Positions 27,925 through 39,849 of a stretch of 60,000 nt of DNA are shown here, one piece after another. The stretch's first letter is position 1; each line of letters begins with the position of its first letter. The translations under genes were made by a program, and so were the position numbers. Source of the stretch: Symsagittifera roscoffensis (taxonomy: Eukaryota; Xenacoelomorpha; Acoela; Convolutidae); assembly GCF_963678635.1 (NCBI RefSeq), contig NC_087066.1:64001-124000 (forward strand), read 5' to 3'. Below the pieces are notes generated by a model, which saw nothing but the letters and a program-made list of their open reading frames with translations, was not told the DNA's origin and ran no database searches.

Positions 27925-28509
27925 GTGGGAGAAAATAATAGACAGGAGGCACCAACGAGAGAACAATTGCGGAAATTAGATTGTCTAAAAGATTTAGATC
28001 TTTTTGAGACAATGTGCAAAGTTCTAAACATTCCGATGGAAGTGAAGAAAATATGGGCAAGAAAACGATTGATGCCATGGTTCAGAGCTAACATGACTGC
28101 ATGGTTGTACGAGTATGCGAAAAAGCATATGTCGAAGCATGGCAGAGTGTACAGTGAATATCAGCTGGACATTGGGGCAGGAGTTTTCAAGCGAGCTTTC
28201 GTGACTCATCGGAATGCAGTGACCACCGCTGTGAAAAGAATTTCCAGGACGAGTGAGCGTAGTGGAAATGAGAAGGCAGAGATGCTGAAAGAAGATTTGG
28301 AGAGAAACGTGACGTTGTGTCTCCACAACAGCTTCTGTAGAAACAGAGAATCCAACGTGGATCCCCTACCTTGCTGTAAACAGAGGGTGGAAGAGCAGAA
28401 GTGTTGGAGGACGGCTTCCAACAGCGTCAGGATAGCCAATGACGTGCTACAAGACACGGAAACCGAAAGTGCGGAGTCAGCATCACAGGAGGAGGAAATG
28501 GAACATTGA
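27925..28509 (+). CDS. Unknown ORF D, C-terminal piece of the same frame
   Basis: 194 codons in the frame of ORFs A-C, with GTG rather than ATG as the first possible codon. That favours continuation past the TGA at 27910. It has a helical, basic N-terminal half and a C-terminal acidic end (EEEMEH), with Cys at several positions. No family recognised. Confidence 0.45.
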   Translation: MGENNRQEAPTREQLRKLDCLKDLDLFETMCKVLNIPMEVKKIWARKRLMPWFRANMTAWLYEYAKKHMSKHGRVYSEYQLDIGAGVFKRAFVTHRNAVTTAVKRISRTSERSGNEKAEMLKEDLERNVTLCLHNSFCRNRESNVDPLPCCKQRVEEQKCWRTASNSVRIANDVLQDTETESAESASQEEEMEH

Positions 28510-29314
28510 TGAATGGTCGAGAAAACAAGAAAGAAAGTTAGAAGAATTTAGAAGTTTTAGAACTTCTAAACGACGAAAAAAGAAGAAAACAAAGGAGTGA
28601 TGAAGAAAAGTTAAAACTCAGAATTGTTTTATGTGTGTGAAAAACTCAAGTGAGAAACCAAGCAACCAAGTTGTAATTGAAAACTGAAACATTTAGTTGA
28701 GTTTTGAAATTGTTGCATTTATAAATTTGCATTTTGATTTTAGTTGAAGTTGCTTTAGAGACACTTATTATTTATTTAGAAAGGCTTAAGAGGGGAGTAT
28801 ATTTAAATATTCCAGCCTGCATGATTGTTTTTAATCACTTAGGAAGACTGATCACTTTGTGGTGACATGAGAGACTTGAATAATCTCTTGAAGAGGGAGG
28901 TTGTTACATTGTTCTTTCTAACCACAAAGTTTCTTAGTTTTAATATTCAGGACAATAACAAGCAAGATTTCCGAAGGGAAAAGCGTAGTAAGATAATTTT
29001 AGCTTGTTGGTTGGCAGGACTGTCCTGCAAGCCAACACCTTTTAAATCTAAGAGAAAAAGTTTTAATCGGGACATTGACACTGGAAGTCAGAAAACATGT
29101 TTTATCTTAGGTTGTGTCCTCAATGTGCAGATTAATGAAAGAATTTGAAGGCTATAGTGATGTAGTATGATGCCATTTATATTCTGCAGTGAGTTGATAT
29201 GACGTGGATAAAAGTCATGTCGTGCATTTTGTAAATTCTGTTCGATGACACTGTAACCATTTTATGAACATTGCGCGATTCAATGAGGACATTGACAGGA
29301 CTGTCCGGGGAGTA
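28510..29314 (+). other. 3' untranslated region and polypurine tract of the giant element
   Basis: AT-rich, with no supported gene. The last bases before the LTR, 29302-29314 (TGTCCGGGGAGTA), contain the purine run GGGGAG expected of the plus-strand primer, and the first 11 are identical to the three internal copies at 10449-10591. Confidence 0.6.
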
Positions 29315-30229
29315 TGTGACATTCGACCAGAATGTAAAAAATGCAATCTCTGCAGAATTCGGAATTTTAGCAGCAAGCCTTCCGGATTGGTGGTTTTTAA
29401 GAACTAAGAGCGTTATTGGAACGTTTAGCCAAACGGTGAGGGCTAGAATATTCTAGTATTTTAAAATTTCAAAAATTCGAATGATGACGTCACATTTCTG
29501 AGAAATGCTGAAACGGCCATTTTAACAAGAAACGAGTGAGAAAACACAACAACATTAGTTGCGCTGACGATAACAACGACAATCGTGATTGAAAAACAGC
29601 AGCAGATTGCAGAGAATGTTCCGAGTTGCAACTATTGTGCTGCTACAATAGTTGCAAGGCCGTTGCGAACAACGGTGAAGGGTAAGAAGCCAGCCTTCCG
29701 GATTAGGAAGAAATCAAGATCAAGAAGCTTGATTCGGCGGATTCGAGAATCCGGAAGGGTCTCGGGACAGAAACTTTTATTGACTCATATGAACTTTTAG
29801 CATCCTGTCATGTCCTGACTTGAATTTAATTGATATTTGTATTAGTTTTGACAAGGATGAGGTGCTAAGAGTTGGGGGGAAAGGGTTGATCCATCTTCGA
29901 TGGAGATGATGATTTTTATCTACTGAACAAAAACAATAGTAATATAATAAGTAGTAGTCCTGTTTTTAGGAGTGACCTCGTGGTCTGGGGATACTGAGAC
30001 CCAGCCATGAGCTCACTATTTTTGCATGTAATTCAGTTAATTTGAGCGTTCTGGTCGAAGCCGGAGAGCAGTAACGTTTTTGTCGACCCGATGTTGGAAA
30101 AGGCCACCGAAAAGTACTGGCTTGGTAGAGACGGTGAAAAACATGCAAAGCTCTGTTTAGACGCTAGCCAGTCGTCTTAAGACTTAGTTTTGTTATCCGT
30201 CGATATGTATCTTCCGGGTGAATGTTACA
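29315..30229 (+). repeat. 3' LTR of the giant element (915 bp)
   Basis: Full-length partner of 271-1186, with the same TGTGACATTC start and GAATGTTACA end. The differences include three substitutions close to the 3' end, where the 5' LTR reads CCAAGC and this one CCGGGT. It is preceded by the purine-rich CCGGGGAGTA, the likely polypurine tract. Confidence 0.95.
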
Positions 30230-30232
30230 ACT

Positions 30233-32620
30233 CTGATTGGCTAACTCATTGAGAATGACGTTGTCAACATTTCCAAAATATTTATGAATGTACTATTTGA
30301 TGAAACAACAAGTTCCTCATCGTACTCTCTGGGGGGTATTGACATCCAACTGCATCTTTCTGAATAACCTTAACGAAGGTTGTTGAATTGTCGAGAGAAA
30401 TGTTTAGAGTCAGCACTGACTGATTTTTGTTTCTTTTTGAACAACTTTAACGAAGTTTGCTGAATTGTCGAGAGAAATGTTTCGAGTCAGCACTGACTGA
30501 TTTTGTGACAATTTGAGTAGAACTGACTTGGGATCTTCGTTTACAATTGACCGCTGCGGAATTTTTTGAAAGAGTGCTCATTTGAATCCGTTATTGAAGT
30601 GGCAATTGTTGTCCTTTTATTTTCCGCGGGCTTTTTGATCAGCTGACGCGGTGCCAGATTCTGATTGGCTAACTCATTGAGAATGACGTTGTCAACATTT
30701 CCAAAATTTTTATGAATGTACTATTTGATGAAACAACAAATTCCTCATCGTACTCTCTTGGGGGTATTGACAACCAACTGCATCTTTCTGAATAACTTTA
30801 ACGAAGGTTGTTGAATTGTCGAGAGAAATGTTTAGAGTCAGCACTGACTGATTTTGTGACAATTTGAGTAGAACTGATTTGGGATCTTCGTTTACAATTG
30901 ACCGCTGCGGAATTTTTTGAAAGAGTGCTCATTTGAGTCAGTTTTTGAAGTGGCGATTGTTGTCCTTTTAATTTCCACGCGCTTTCTGATCAGCTGACGC
31001 CGTATCAGATTCTGATTGGCTAACTCATTGAGAATGACGTTGTCAATCATTTCCAAGTTATTTATGAATGTACTATTTGATGAAACAATAAATTCCTCAT
31101 CGTACTCTCTTGGGGGTATTGACATCCAACTGCATCTTTCTGAATAACTTTAACGAAGGTTGTTGAATTGTCGAGAGAAATGTTTAGAGTCAGCACTGAC
31201 TGATTTTGTGACAATTTGAGTAGAACTGAATTTGAATCTTTGTTTGCAATTGACCGCTTGCGGAATTTTCGAAAAAGTGGTCATTTGAGTCAGTTTTTGA
31301 AGTGCAAATTGTTGTCCTTTTATTTTCCGCGCGCTTTTTGATCAGCTGACGCCGTGCCAGATTCTGATTGGCTAACTCATTGAGAATGACGTGGTCAATC
31401 TTTTCCAAGTTATTTATGAATGTACTATTTGATGCAACAACAAGTTCCTCATCGTACTCGCTTGGGGGTTTTGACATCAACTGCATCTTTTTGAATAACT
31501 TTAACGAAGTTTGCTGAATTTTCGAGAGAATTGGTTCGAGTCAGCACTGACTGATTTTGTGACGATTTGAGTAGAACTGAATTGGAATCTTTGTTTGCAA
31601 TTGACCGCTTGCGGAGTTTTTGAAAAAAAAAATGCTCATTTGAGTCAGTTTTTGAAGTGGCAATTGTTGTCCTTCTATTTTCCGCGCGCTTTTTGATCAG
31701 CGGACGCGGTGCCAGATTCTGATTGGCTAACTCACTGAGAATGACGTTGTCAATCATTTCCGAAATATTTATGAATGTACTCTTTGATGAAACAACAAAT
31801 TCCTCATCGTACTCGCTTGGGGGTTTTGACATCAACTGCATCTTTTTGAATAACTTTAACGAAGTTTGCTGAATTGTCGAGAGAATTGGTTCGAGTCAGC
31901 ACTGACTGATTTTGTGACGATTTGAGTAGAACTGAATTGGAATCTTTGTTTGCAATTGACCGCTTGCGGAATTTTTGAAAAAATGCTCATTTGAGTCAGT
32001 TTTTGAAGTGGCAATTGTTGTCCTTATATTTTCCGCGCGCTTTTTGATCAGCGGACGCGGTGCCAGATTCTGATTGGCTAACTCACTGAGAATGACGTTG
32101 TCAATCATTTCCGAAATATTTATGAATGTACTATTTAATGCAACAACAAGTTCCTCATCGTACTGGCTCGGGGGTATTGCCATCCAACTGCATCTTTTTG
32201 AACAACTTTAACGAAGTTTGTTGAATTGTCGAGAGAAATGTGTCGAGTCAGCACTGACTGATTTTTGTTTCTTTTTGTTTCTTTTTTGAATTGTCGAGAG
32301 AATGGTTTTCAGTCAGCATTGACTGATTTTTGTAACGATTTGAGAAGAAGTGATTTGGAATCTTTGTTTGCAATTGACCGCTTGCGGAAATTTTGAAAAA
32401 GTGCTCATTTGAGTCAGTTTTTGAGTGGCAATTGTTGTCCTTTTATTTTCCGCGCGCTTTTTGATCAGCTGACGCGGTGCCAGATTCTGATTGGCTAACT
32501 CATTGAGAATGACGTTGTCAATCATTTTAAAGTAATTTTTGAATGTACTATTTGATGCAACAACAAATTTCCCATCGTACTCGCTTAGGGGTATTGCCAA
32601 TCCAACTGGATTTCGTGACA
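30233..32620 (-). repeat. Tandem array, 351-355 bp period, derived from a Ty3/gypsy pol linker
   Basis: The anchor TGAATTGTCGAG recurs at 30461, 30812, 31164, 31515, 31870 and 32222 (spacings 351, 352, 351, 355, 352), with extra short partial units at 30384/30461 (77 bases) and 32222/32287. On the minus strand each unit encodes the same peptide family, with YDEEFVV, STFINNLEMIDNVILNELAN and RQLIKKRAENKRTT. At 32600-32654 the peptide joins in frame to an RNase H end (GNKMGLIDYMSRNP), which shows that the unit comes from the linker after RNase H. A 351-base period is 117 codons, so it may have grown as in-frame repeats. Most units now carry frameshifts. Confidence 0.85.
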
Positions 32621-34970
32621 TATAGTCTATTAATCCCATTTTATTGCCTGCCAAATGTTTGATATCGAAGTGAAATAGGATTATAGGATTAGTCGATCAA
32701 TCTATCTGTTTAATCTACTCTGACTGGTATTTGACCTTTCGCTTGCGTGGAAAGCGCTGATAAAAGCTTGATGGTCTGTGATGACGGCGAAGTGTTACCC
32801 ATATAGATAGTATTTGTAGTGTTTGATTGCCCACACTATCCCGAGTATTTCTAGCTCATTAACTGAATACTTTTCCTCAAAAGAATTCAGGACTCTTGAT
32901 GCACAGACTATTGCCACCCACCCTTCTGTTGAATATTGTTTAAGTGAAGCCCATAATCCTTATGTAGAGGCATAAGTTACTATACGCTTCTCCAGATGTT
33001 GATCAAAATGTCTGTTTTGTGTTAACTTAGCGACTAGTTTTTTAATGTTTTCAAACGATGTATGGTGTTCTGGTTTTTATTCAATTGTATATTTTTTTCT
33101 GGGTTTTTCAATAGTTGCCTTAGTGCTGCAGTTGTTTGTGCTAAGTTTGGGATATACCTAGTGAGATGATGTATAGAGCCCATGAAACTTTTTAGTTGTT
33201 TAAATGTTTTTGGGGGCGAGATTTTTTCAAATAGTTCCGTTTTTTCTTATTAACTGTGTAGTACCCTAGCTATTTATTGTGTAACCTAGCCACTCAACTT
33301 GTTTACAAGCAAACTTACATTTGTCTAATGATATGGCAAGGTTTTCACCATCTAATCGTTCCAGGATTGTTTGTAGTTTTTGTTTATCCCTTGGTCACAA
33401 CCAAGATGTCGTCTAGATATGTATAGGTGTTTGAGCAATTTGTAAGTGTGCGCGATCAATGGCCTTTTGGAATTCAGCTGGCATGGCCGTAAAATCCAGC
33501 TTGGAATTGATAGGTTCTTGTGGCATTCCCCCGAGAAATTGCATTGCTCCCGAGTTGATTTGTCCAACGGGATTTGTGACTACGCGTAGCGCAAATCTAG
33601 TGTTTAAAATATTGTTTGTTGACTGTTGTTTGATTTTACTCCTGTGCTATGTTGTCCAAGAGTAGTTCGATGTTAAGCATCTGATATTTGTCCTTGTGAA
33701 CAAAATTTTTTATCTTTTCCGAGTCTAATGCCAACTTCATCGTCTGGTCCTTTTTTACCGTAATTACGATTGTACTAATGAATTGTATATCTGAAAATTT
33801 GTTAAGCTTTACTATATGTTTTTGATCCATGAGTTTGTTTAGTTCTTTTTCTACTCGTTCTTGTAGATGAACTGCGACACGGCGTCCCTTTTGCTGTATT
33901 GGAGTAGATTCTTCTTCTTGAATTGTGTTCGCATTACGTGGTTTTTTGACTTTCCAATTCGAGTGCATAGAAACGGAAAGTTATCTTTTACCCATTATTT
34001 GATTTCCGGGTTCGACTGGTCTTGTTATCGCATATTCAGCACATCTCTTTGTCTCGGTTTTTATTGTACCAGTTTTATTCCAATCTGTGGAAGGATGTTG
34101 CTGCCTATGATGTTTGCCTTTTGATTAACAACAATAATGAATGGAGTGGCTCTGATTTTCCATCCTCCTGATTGAAATCTTACAATCAGCCTTCCCTTTG
34201 GAATAATTGTTTCAACATTATAGCAGGCTAAATTCCGAGCAGTATCCTCCGGCGGAATTTATTTCTTTATTGCGGATTTGTCCTTTTCTTGTAACAGCCG
34301 AGCGGTTTTTTTTGTTAAGAAACGACATGGGGCTCCCGGAGTCTGCGATTGCAAGTAAATTTACTGTTTTTGTCTTTAGTTTTTTGATGTGTCCGTTTAA
34401 ATCATCATCGGACAAATCTGTTGCGTTTTTTATTTCGAATGCTTCTGATATTGCCATCACTGAAAAATTATCTACTTAATAAGAACTCCCTTCTCTCTGG
34501 CTCTCATCCCGTGGTTCTCCCAACCGGTTCTCTTTTTGGTTGCGCGCCTCCCGGTTTTTCTTTTGAGCTTCTGTCTCTCCAGTTATTTCGATCTCGTAAA
34601 TTGGTTCTGTGGGTTCAACGAGCGCGGGTTTATTTCCTTGAAGGTTTCTTACCTCAATCCCGTCTCTAGCAAATACCGCAATCTCAAAAATCGCTGCCCA
34701 CTTTGACCATTCCAGTGGTGGCACGGGTTGATGTTTAATGGGTTTTTCGAATACCCTGCTTGCTGCGCCATGTCATACCTCGGTGTATGAGCGTGACTAT
34801 ACTGAATCCGACTGATAAACGTAATCTCGATGCGCGATTGAGAAACCAACTGTTGTTTACAAACATAAATTACTGTCTGAATCTTGCTCAAGGACTTAAC
34901 TCGACATGCCGCCGTATCAAGGTCAACTGACCAAACAATATATAAATATGTCAAATAAACAAACAATCTT
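32590..34970 (-). pseudogene. Degenerate Ty3/gypsy element, left copy (RNase H to Gag remnants)
   Basis: Minus-strand fragments in element order from high to low coordinates: Gag piece 34649-34966 and 34476-34724, protease 34218-34460 with an ADSGS active-site motif, RT N-terminal part 33636-33968 (ERVEKELNKLMDQ, then VITVKKDQTMKLALD), broken RT around 33350-33570, and RNase H remnants 32650-32950. Compared with the right copy, about 0.9 kb of Gag is deleted at about 34478. Frameshifts and stops throughout; no LTR or integrase found. It is the left unit of the segmental duplication. Confidence 0.75.
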
Positions 34971-35689
34971 AATGGTGTTTGAGTTTATCGAACGGTACCT
35001 TTCAATCAAATTAAGAGTTTTAAGGGACGAAAAATATGAAATTGCCAGCTTACTTTCGCCTTTTACAATTGGTGAATCCACATTTCCATCATCCTCGGAT
35101 ATTGTAAAAACTGCAAGGGCCATCTGCATAACCCAAGCTCTTATCATCTCTGCTTTTTGAGTTTTAATGAAGTGTTCTTGATGATTAACAAGAATGAAAG
35201 CGGTAAGTTTGTACTCTTTTGCAAAAAAAAAGGAAATGCCCGCTTCAAATTTAACCTCGGAAAAGCGAATTAACAGTAGATTTTTTTCAACAGAGAAGAA
35301 TCTCTCGAAAAACTTCAAAATCATTTCAAGTAACACAACAACAATTTTGAGGATGTACATTTTGCTGAAATTTCTTATAAACCTAAAATCAGCAGATCAA
35401 GGCTTCCTTATGATAAAACTTTGCTGCTGCGTGTAAAACTTTTGGATTGTTCGAACCTTTAAACTGGGTAGCTCGTCACAAAATTCATCATCTATCTTTC
35501 GATTTGATTGAATGGTTCAATGATCATAAGTATGGTCTCTTGCTAAATAGGCTGGCAAAAAACTACGCTTTGCACCTTTTTTGCACATAATGCATATCAT
35601 AACACTTCAAAATAAGCGATGATTGCCATATATTTGCAGTTAACTTGCATAAAAAACAACCTCCAAAGAACTTGAAATCCTCGGCGAAA
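34971..35689 (-). other. Spacer between gypsy Gag remnant and CSPP1-like fragment, left copy
   Basis: Non-repetitive AT-rich sequence matching 41130-41863. An open minus-strand frame (34923-35360) has a broken counterpart in the other copy and no recognisable product, so no gene is called. Confidence 0.5.
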
Positions 35690-37089
35690 TTAGCTAAAAA
35701 CTGATAATGCAAATGGAGCTTTCAGTTCATATTGTTTCTCTGTTTGAGTTGCCATCGACAAGAGAGATAAGGCCGGCTCGTTCCGTGCATGTAATTGTGG
35801 CTGAGATATCGAAGTGGTGCAGGGTAACTGAGAAATGAGAGGCGACTTCTCCTGCTGAAAGCCCTGTAGCAACTGACTGCCCAGTTTTGCCCGTCTGTGT
35901 CCAAATGGTCTCTCTGGGTAGGGTGCCCCATGGCCCTCTGGCTTCCAGAAGTAGGAGCTCATGGTGATCGAGTGCTGTCTTTTCTCCTGCATGTCTCGCT
36001 CTCTCTGCCGGTAATCGATCGAGTCTCTCTCCTCCACCTGACTGGTCAAATAGTCATGGTATCTTTTGGCCTCCAGTGGGTTCGGGTGTCTCACATCCAG
36101 CTTGTGTCGTGAAATGTCCGACAGATTCCTAGGATCCGCAATCACTTCTCCGCTGGCGCTTCTCTTCGGGTAGCCGAATGCGTCCAGCTGTCTTATTTTC
36201 TCGGCCAATTCCAGAGCTGATTCAGGATGCCTTGATTGACAAGTTTGCTCAGCTTGAAACTTGGGAAGCAACAACGTTGGGAAAAACTAAGAGTTTTAAA
36301 TGAGGGAGCTTCGATCGAGTCTCTCGCTTCCACCTGACTGGTCAAATAATCATGGTATCTTTTGGCCTCCAGTGGGTTCGGGTGTCTCACATCCAGCTTG
36401 TGTCGTGAAACGTTCGACAGATTCCTAGGATCCGCAATGACTTCTCCGCTGGCGCTTCTCTTCGGGTAGCCGGATGCGTCCAGTTGTCTTATTTTCTCGG
36501 CCAAGTCCAGAGCTGACTCTCGTTTCTGTTGCTGCTGTATCTGCTGCTTCTGTCTCTCGTGAGCTACCATATTAGCTTTTAAATCTTGCAAGTAGTTTCT
36601 CTTGTTCGCCTCAAGTCGACTGTCTCTGTTCTCCTCCCAGTCCAGATTGTAGAAATCAGTCTTGAATTTGCCGGCTACTTTGGCATTCACTTCCCCTGTT
36701 CCCTGGTACAGAGGCGCTCCTGCTCCTGGCCTTCCCCATGGACTGAACAATTCACTGGTCTGGCGCTGTCTCGGAGTTCGTTTAGTGTCCTGTAGAAACT
36801 GGTTTTCTTCTTTCCTGTCTCTCATTTCGTCCTTCACTTCTGCCCCGATTGGCAGCAAGCCCAGTCGGGGATCTTCGGTGCCATACTGGCGGTGCTTCTC
36901 TGTGCCCTCCGGAATGCGCCACTTGTGCCCTGGCCTCGTGTAGGACTGCAAGTCATAGTGTCTCACCACTGATCTGTCCGTGTACACTGGGTCTGTCTTC
37001 CGGTATCCCTGGTGCAGGACCACTCCAGTGTACGTGTCCAGTCCTCGCATGGAGGGCGGAGCTCCAGACCCAGTCTGTTCGAAGTAGTC
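35690..37089 (-). pseudogene. Truncated, rearranged copy of the CSPP1-like gene
   Basis: Closely matches 41864-42967. It lacks the first ~203 codons, because the duplication breakpoint at 37089 falls inside the gene and array sequence starts directly after. Inside it, a segment of about 210 bp (36016-36225) is repeated at 36311-36520 with about 85 bp of unrelated sequence between, which puts the two parts into different frames (minus frames 36193-37050 and 35690-36274). A functional product is unlikely. Confidence 0.8.
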
Positions 37090-37090
37090 G

Positions 37091-37870
37091 TTAAATAACT
37101 TTAACGAAGTTTGTTGAATTGTCGAGAGAATTGTTTCGAGTCAGCACTGATTGATTTTTGTGATGATTTGAGCAGAACTGAATTCGAATCTTCGTTTGAA
37201 ATTGACCGCTTGCGGAATTTTTGAAAAAGTGCTCATTTAAGTCAGTTTCTGAAAAGGCAATTGTTGTCCTTTTATTTTGCGCGCGCTTTTTGATCAGCTG
37301 ACGCGGTGCCCGATTCTGATTGGCTAACTCAATGAGAAATACGTTGTCAATCATTTCCAAAACATTTATGAATGTACTATTTAATGCAACAACAAGTTCT
37401 TCATCGTACTGGCTTGGGGGTACTGCCATCCAACTGCTTCTTTTTCAATATATTTAACGAAGTTTGTTGAATTGTCGAGAGAAATGTTTCGAGTCAGCAC
37501 TGACTGATTTTTGTTTATTTTTGAATAACTTTACCGAAGTTTTTTGAATTGTCGAGAGAATTGTTTGCAGTCAGCACTGACTGATTTTTGTGACGATTTG
37601 AGTAGAACTGATTTCGAATCTTTGTTTGCAACTGACTGCTTGCGGAACTTTTGAAAAAGTGCTCATTTGAGTCAGTTTTTGAAGTGGCAATTGTTGTCTT
37701 TTTATTTTCCGCGCGTTTTGATCAGCTGACGCGGTGCCAGATTCTGATTGGCTAACTCATTGAGAATGACGTTGTCAATCATTTTCAAGTTATTTATGAA
37801 TGTACTATTTGATGCAACAACAAATTCATTATCGTACTCGCTTGGGGGTATTGCCAATCCAACTGGATTT
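37091..37870 (-). repeat. Pol-linker tandem units, right copy
   Basis: Two full linker units and one short partial unit of the ~352-bp array, directly after RNase H on the minus strand. One unit keeps an open frame (37091-37429). Confidence 0.8.
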
Positions 37871-37878
37871 TGTGACAT

Positions 37879-39525
37879 TTAGTCTATTAATCCCATTTTA
37901 TTGCCTGCCAAATGTTTGATATCGAAGTGAAATGGGATTAGTCGATCAATCCATCTGTTTAATCTACTCTGACTGGTTTTTGATCCTTCTTTTGCGTTGA
38001 AAGCGCTGATTGAAGCTTGATGGTCTGTGATGACGGTGAAGTGTTTCCCATATAGATAGTATTTGTAGTGTTTGATTGCCCACACTACTCCGAGTTTTTC
38101 TAGCTCATTAACTGAATACTTTTCTTGAAAAGAATTCAGGACTCTTGATGCATAGGCTATTGCCACCCACCCTTCTGGTGAATATTGTTTAAGTGAAGCC
38201 CATAATCCTTATGTAGAGGCATCAGTTACTATACGCGTCTCCAGGTGTTGATCAAAATGTCTGTTTTGTGTTAACTTAGCGACTAGTTTTTTAATGTTTT
38301 CAAATGATGTATGGTGTTCTGGTTTCCATTCAATTGTTTATTTTTTACTGGGTTTTTCAATAGTTGCCTTAGTGCTGCAGTTGTTTGTGCAAAGTTTGGG
38401 ATATACCTAGTGAGATGATGTATAGAGCCCATGAAACTTTTTAGTTTTTTAAATGCTTTTGGGGCGAGATTTTTTCAAATAATTCTGTTTTTTTTTCTTA
38501 TTAACTGTGTAGTACCCTCGCTATTTATTGTGTAACCTAGCCACTCAACCTGTTTACAAGCAAACCTACATTTGTCTAATGATATGGCAAGGTTTTCACC
38601 TTCTAATCGTTCCAGGATTGTTTGTAGTTTTTGTTTATCCCTTGGTCACAATCAAGATGTCGTCTAGATATGTATGGGTGTTTGAGCGATTTGTAAGTGT
38701 GAGATCGATGGTCTTTTGGAATTCAGCTGGCATATCCGTGAGGCCGTAAAATCTAGTTTGGAATTGATAGGTTCTTGAGGCATTGTCACCGATCAAACTG
38801 AACTTGCATTGCTCCCGATTTGATTTGTCCAACGGGATTTGTGAGTACGCTTAGCGCAAATCTAATGTTTAAAATAATGTTTGTTGACTGTTGTTTGATT
38901 TTACACCTGTGTTATGTTGTCCAGTAGTAGTTCGATGTTAAGCATTTGATATTTGTTCTTGTGAACAAAATTTTTTATCTTTTTCGAGTCTAATGCCAAC
39001 TTCATCGTCTGGTCCTTTTTTACCGTAATTACGATTGGACTAATGAATTGTATATCTGAAAATTTTATCAGCTTTACTATTTGTTTTTGATCCATGAGTT
39101 TGTTTAGTTCTTTTTCTACTCGTTCTTGTAGATGAACTGGGACACGACATCCCTTTTGCTGTATCGGAGTGCATTCTTTATTGAATTGTGTTCGCATTAC
39201 GTGGTTTTTTGACTTTCCAATTCGAGTGCATAATAACGGAAAGTTATCTTTTACCCATTATTTGATTTCCGGGTTCGACTGGGTTCTCGCATATTCAGCA
39301 CGTCTCTTTGTCTCGGTTTTATTGTACCAGTTTTATTCCAATCTGTGGAAGGATGTTGCTGCCTATGATGTTTGCCTTTTGATTATCAACAATGATGAAT
39401 GGAGCGGCTCTGATTTTCCATCCTCCTGATTGAATTCTTACAATCGGCGTTCCCTTTGGAACAATTGATTCAACATTATAGCTGGCTAATTTCCGAGCAG
39501 TTTCCTCCGGCGGAATTTGTTTCAT
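37879..39525 (-). pseudogene. Degenerate Ty3/gypsy Pol, right copy: protease, RT, RNase H
   Basis: On the minus strand from high to low: protease C-terminal part 39319-39525 (PFIIVDNQKANIIGSNILP), RT N-terminal part 38901-39197, RT palm 38635-38832 with TYLDDILIV, and RNase H 37879-38166 (MAIAYASRVLNSF, then VITDHQASISAFN and HLAGNKMGLID). The parts lie in different frames with stops between, so no full Pol can be made. It is clearly a different Ty3/gypsy lineage from the giant element. No integrase follows RNase H; linker repeats stand in its place. Confidence 0.85.
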
Positions 39526-39849
39526 TATTGCGGATTTGTCCTTTTCTTGTAACCGCCGAGCGGTTTTTTGTTTAGAAACGACATTGGGCTCCGGAAGTCT
39601 TCGATTGCAAATAAATTTTACTGTTTTTGTCTTTAGTTTTATGATGTGTCCGTTTAAATCATCATCGGAAAAATTTGTTGCATTTTTATTTAGAATGCTT
39701 CTGATATTGCCATCACTGAATAACTATCTACTTTGTACTCATCCCAACCAATTTTGACGTTAACTCAGCAAACGCGACTGGGTCGAGTTCTGTTTCCTGA
39801 CTTTTTGATTCGTTTTCTTTTTGTTCAACGTCGTCGTCGTCGCCATCTC

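Larger units (their letters stand above)
271..30229 (+). mobile_element. Giant Ty3/gypsy LTR retrotransposon, about 30 kb
   Basis: The two LTRs (271-1186 and 29315-30229) begin TGTGACATTC and end GAATGTTACA, a near-perfect terminal inverted repeat with TG...CA ends. Between them the domain order is Gag, protease, RT, RNase H, integrase, which is the Ty3/gypsy (Metaviridae) order. Downstream of integrase lie a macrodomain-like segment, two SGNH-like ORFs and a large unknown reading frame. Two internal tandem duplications account for about 5.5 kb, so the undisturbed form would be about 24.5 kb. The coding part is clearly more GC-rich than the AT-rich flanks. The copy looks inactive: the frames hold in-frame stops and -1 frame changes. 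Giant Ty3/gypsy elements are known from plants (Ogre) and planarians (Burro); kinship to either is not tested here. Confidence 0.93.
31846..37089. repeat. Segmental duplication, left unit
   Basis: Same order as 37090-42967: two linker units with a short partial unit between them, degenerate Ty3/gypsy element, spacer, 3' part of the CSPP1-like gene. Divergence by eye is a few percent plus several large indels, far more than in the internal duplications of the giant element. The head-to-tail junction at 37089/37090 is GAAGTAGTC followed by array sequence. Confidence 0.85.

Noticed and set aside
28867-29148. 93-codon ATG frame in the 3' region of the giant element
   Set aside because: AT-rich, no recognisable composition or motif, and isolated from the other ORFs; compatible with chance.
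34923-35360. 145-codon minus-strand frame upstream of the gypsy Gag remnant
   Set aside because: Its counterpart in the right duplication unit is broken into two short frames, and no family is recognised.
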